Assembly: GCF_002870125.1 (NCBI RefSeq)
Contig: NZ_PNEO01000003.1
Span: 62,001 to 126,000 of the forward strand
Length of the DNA: 64,000 nt
Direction of reading: 5' to 3'
Source of the DNA: Burkholderia sp. WAC0059
GTDB lineage: Bacteria; Pseudomonadota; Gammaproteobacteria; Burkholderiales; Burkholderiaceae
Below the pieces are notes generated by a model. It was given only the letters and a program-made list of their open reading frames with translations. It was not told the DNA's origin and did not search any database. Made by a program: the position numbers and the translations under genes. Of the stretch, positions 62,344-64,000 are shown piece by piece (within the stretch, counting starts at the first letter, position 1; every line of letters starts with the position of its first letter).

Positions 62344-63420
62344 ATGTCCACACAATCGCAGTCGCTCGGGATCGCCGGCGTCGACGATCCAGCGCTTCCC
62401 CGGCGCAGCCCGGCGGGAAACAGGGTTGCCGCGATCGTCGTCGCGTTCGCCGCAACAGTCGCCTGGCTCGGCGCGGCTGCGCTGACCCAATGGTGGCCGA
62501 GTCTCGACGACTGGCCGCATACCGACGTGCTCCTCGTGCTGGAGGTCGCGCTTGCCGGCGTGTCGGCGCTGTTCGGCTGGCCGTTGTTGCGCGGTCGGGC
62601 GCAACGCAAGGCGGCCGGGGCGGCGGCGGAGGGCGATGCCGGTCGCGCCGCGCCCGTCGATCTGCTGCGCACGCCGTTGCCGTGGCTGCTGGCGCTTGCG
62701 CTCGGCATCAGCGCATGGGAGATCGTGACGGCCAAGCTCGAATGGCTGCCGCGTCCGTTCTTCGCGCCGCCGCAGGCGCTGATCGCCGTGTACTTCGACG
62801 ACTTCCCGCGCCTCGCGTCGAGCGTCGCGCATTCGTTCGGTCTCCTCGTGTACGGCTACGCGCTCGGCGCGATCACGGGCTTCGCGGTCGGCGTCGGGAT
62901 CGGCTGGTCGCGCGCGGTCGGCTACTGGCTGCACCCGGTGTTGCGCCTGATCGGGCCGCTGCCGGCCACGGCGTGGTTGCCGCTCGCGTTCTTCTTCTTT
63001 CCGTCGAGCTTCAGCGCGAGCGTGTTCCTGATCGCGCTCGCGACCGGGTTTCCGGTGGCCGTCCTCACGTGGTCGGGCGTCGCGAGCGTGAATTCCGCGT
63101 ACTACGACGTGGCCCGGACGCTCGGCGCGCGACCGGGGTTCCTCGTGCTGCGCGTCGCGATTCCGGCGGCGTTGCCGTCGGTGTTCGTCGGCCTGTTCAT
63201 GGGGCTCGGCGCCTCGTTCGCCGTGCTCGTCGTCGCCGAGATGATGGGCGTGAAGGCGGGGCTCGGCTGGTATCTGCAATGGGCCCAGGGCTGGGCCGCC
63301 TACTCGAACATGTATGCCGCGCTGCTGGCGATGGCGCTCATGTGCTCGGGGCTCATCACGCTGCTGTTCCGCGTACGCGACCGTCTGCTCGCGTGGCAAA
63401 GGGGATTGCTCAAATGGTAG
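62344..63420 (+). CDS. ABC transporter permease, nitrate/sulfonate/taurine type
   Basis: A 358-residue inner-membrane permease. The C-terminal 240 residues are a BPD_transp_1 domain (LVYGYALGAITGFAVGVGIGW, SVFLIALATGFPVAVLTWSG) with the EAA-like coupling loop YYDVARTLGARPGFLVLRVAIPAALPSVFVG. The first ~110 residues carry two further hydrophobic segments and a charged Ala-rich linker (RAQRKAAGAAAEGDAGRAAP), longer than SsuC. It overlaps the ATPase start by seven bases. The substrate class is inferred from similarity to SsuC/TauC proteins; a binding protein may lie beyond the window. Confidence 0.88.
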   Translation: MSTQSQSLGIAGVDDPALPRRSPAGNRVAAIVVAFAATVAWLGAAALTQWWPSLDDWPHTDVLLVLEVALAGVSALFGWPLLRGRAQRKAAGAAAEGDAGRAAPVDLLRTPLPWLLALALGISAWEIVTAKLEWLPRPFFAPPQALIAVYFDDFPRLASSVAHSFGLLVYGYALGAITGFAVGVGIGWSRAVGYWLHPVLRLIGPLPATAWLPLAFFFFPSSFSASVFLIALATGFPVAVLTWSGVASVNSAYYDVARTLGARPGFLVLRVAIPAALPSVFVGLFMGLGASFAVLVVAEMMGVKAGLGWYLQWAQGWAAYSNMYAALLAMALMCSGLITLLFRVRDRLLAWQRGLLKW

Positions 63421-64000
63421 GCGCCGCACTCGCCGTCGAGGCGACCGATTCCGCCGGCTCGCGCAACGGGGCCGGCCCGACCGGCATCGACGGAGATACC
63501 GCCGGAAATGCCGGCGCGCGGATCGACGTGCGCCGCGTGAGCCATCGCTTTCTGCTGAACGGCGCCGCGCTGCCGGTGCTCGACGACGTGAGCCTCGCCG
63601 TCGAGCCCGGCGAGTTCGTCGCGCTGCTCGGCCCGAGCGGTTGCGGCAAGTCCACGTTGCTGCGGCTCGTCGCCGGGCTCGATATGCCGTATGCCGGCAC
63701 GCTCGCGGCCGACGGCCAGCCGATTGCCGGGCCTGACCCGTCGCGCGTCGTCGTGTTCCAGGACCCGACGCTCTACCCATGGCGCACGGTTCGCGACAAC
63801 GTCGCGCTCGGCCCGCACGCGCAGCGTCGCGCTCGGCCCGCACGCGCAGCGTCGCGGCCGCGCCTCGCGCAGCCGCGAGGCGCGGCGGCGGGTCGACGAA
63901 CGCGTCGACGCCGCGCTCGAACTCGTCGGCCTGACGGAGTTCGCGCACGTGTATCCGCATCAGTTGTCCGGCGGGATGGCGCAGCGGGCCGCGCTCGCCC
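63414..64000 (+). pseudogene. ABC transporter ATP-binding protein, frameshifted by a 25-bp tandem duplication (cut by window end)
   Basis: ATPase partner of the upstream permease. From ATG 63414 the frame gives a normal ABC domain start: Walker A LLGPSGCGKST, FQDPTLYPW, VRDNVALGPHAQR. At residue 131 a perfect 25-bp tandem duplication (63804-63853) shifts the frame by one; the downstream sequence makes sense only in the +1 frame (ALELVGLTEFAHVYPHQ, then signature LSGGMAQRAALA). Read straight through, the protein becomes Arg-rich nonsense after ~139 and lacks the signature and Walker B, so it cannot be a working ATPase. Deleting one copy restores a seamless gene. The rest lies past base 64000. 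Confidence 0.85.
63804..63853 (+). repeat. Perfect 25-bp tandem duplication inside the ATPase gene
   Basis: Two identical 25-base copies, 63804-63828 and 63829-63853, each starting GCGCTCGGCCCGCAC. Length 25 is not a multiple of three, so one extra copy shifts the reading frame by one. Four matching bases before the first copy (CGTC) repeat at its end. Confidence 0.95.

Overview
The window is GC-rich DNA with dense, mostly well-recognised proteobacterial genes. Gene content (RNase R-RlmB, PyrD, Bpt-Aat, malate synthase G, ssuDCBF with the Mop-like ssuF, a bce-type exopolysaccharide locus) points to a betaproteobacterium, most likely Burkholderia sensu lato. This placement is by gene content and order read by eye; no database was searched.

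Layout. 1-4.4 kb: end of a TetR gene, a DJ-1/PfpI protein, a succinate-semialdehyde dehydrogenase, a decayed LysR tail with 9-bp tandem repeats, and a divergent tetR/GST pair sharing a clear promoter-operator. 4.4-9.4 kb: a more AT-rich, loosely packed accessory stretch (methyltransferase, histidine kinase, BON protein, orphan HicB-like protein) that abuts two identical tandem tRNA-Leu(CAG) genes. 10-15.3 kb: core genes rnr, rlmB, a lipoprotein amidase and rpiA. 15.5-22.6 kb: a compact reverse operon (tandem alpha/beta hydrolase, acyl carrier protein, acyl-CoA dehydrogenase-like enzyme, amino acid:carrier protein ligase) with a divergent 703-residue HAD-type protein. 22.8-25.4 kb: divergent Crp/Fnr and AraC/GlxA-type regulators separated by 0.8 kb of hairpin-rich DNA.

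25.5-46.2 kb is one exopolysaccharide locus of the Wzx/Wzy type: priming sugar-phosphate transferase, Wza-like exporter, Wzc-like tyrosine kinase/co-polymerase, six glycosyltransferases, Wzy polymerase, Wzx flippase, a DegT-type sugar aminotransferase, RmlA and ManC (bifunctional GDP-mannose synthesis), then a GntR/FCD regulator. Many of its genes overlap by 4-17 bases, which suggests translational coupling. No Wzb-type phosphatase, UDP-glucose dehydrogenase or RmlB/C/D is present, so those functions must come from elsewhere.

46.4-64 kb: housekeeping genes (pyrD, bpt, aat, NUDIX, initiator tRNA, a UPF0303 protein, TetR, a 3-hydroxyisobutyryl-CoA hydrolase-like enzyme), a sulfonate locus ssuDCBF without ssuE/ssuA alongside, dusA, tRNA-His, glcB, and the start of a second sulfonate/nitrate-type ABC transporter. 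The ATPase of that transporter carries a perfect 25-bp tandem duplication that shifts its reading frame, which is the clearest anomaly in the window.
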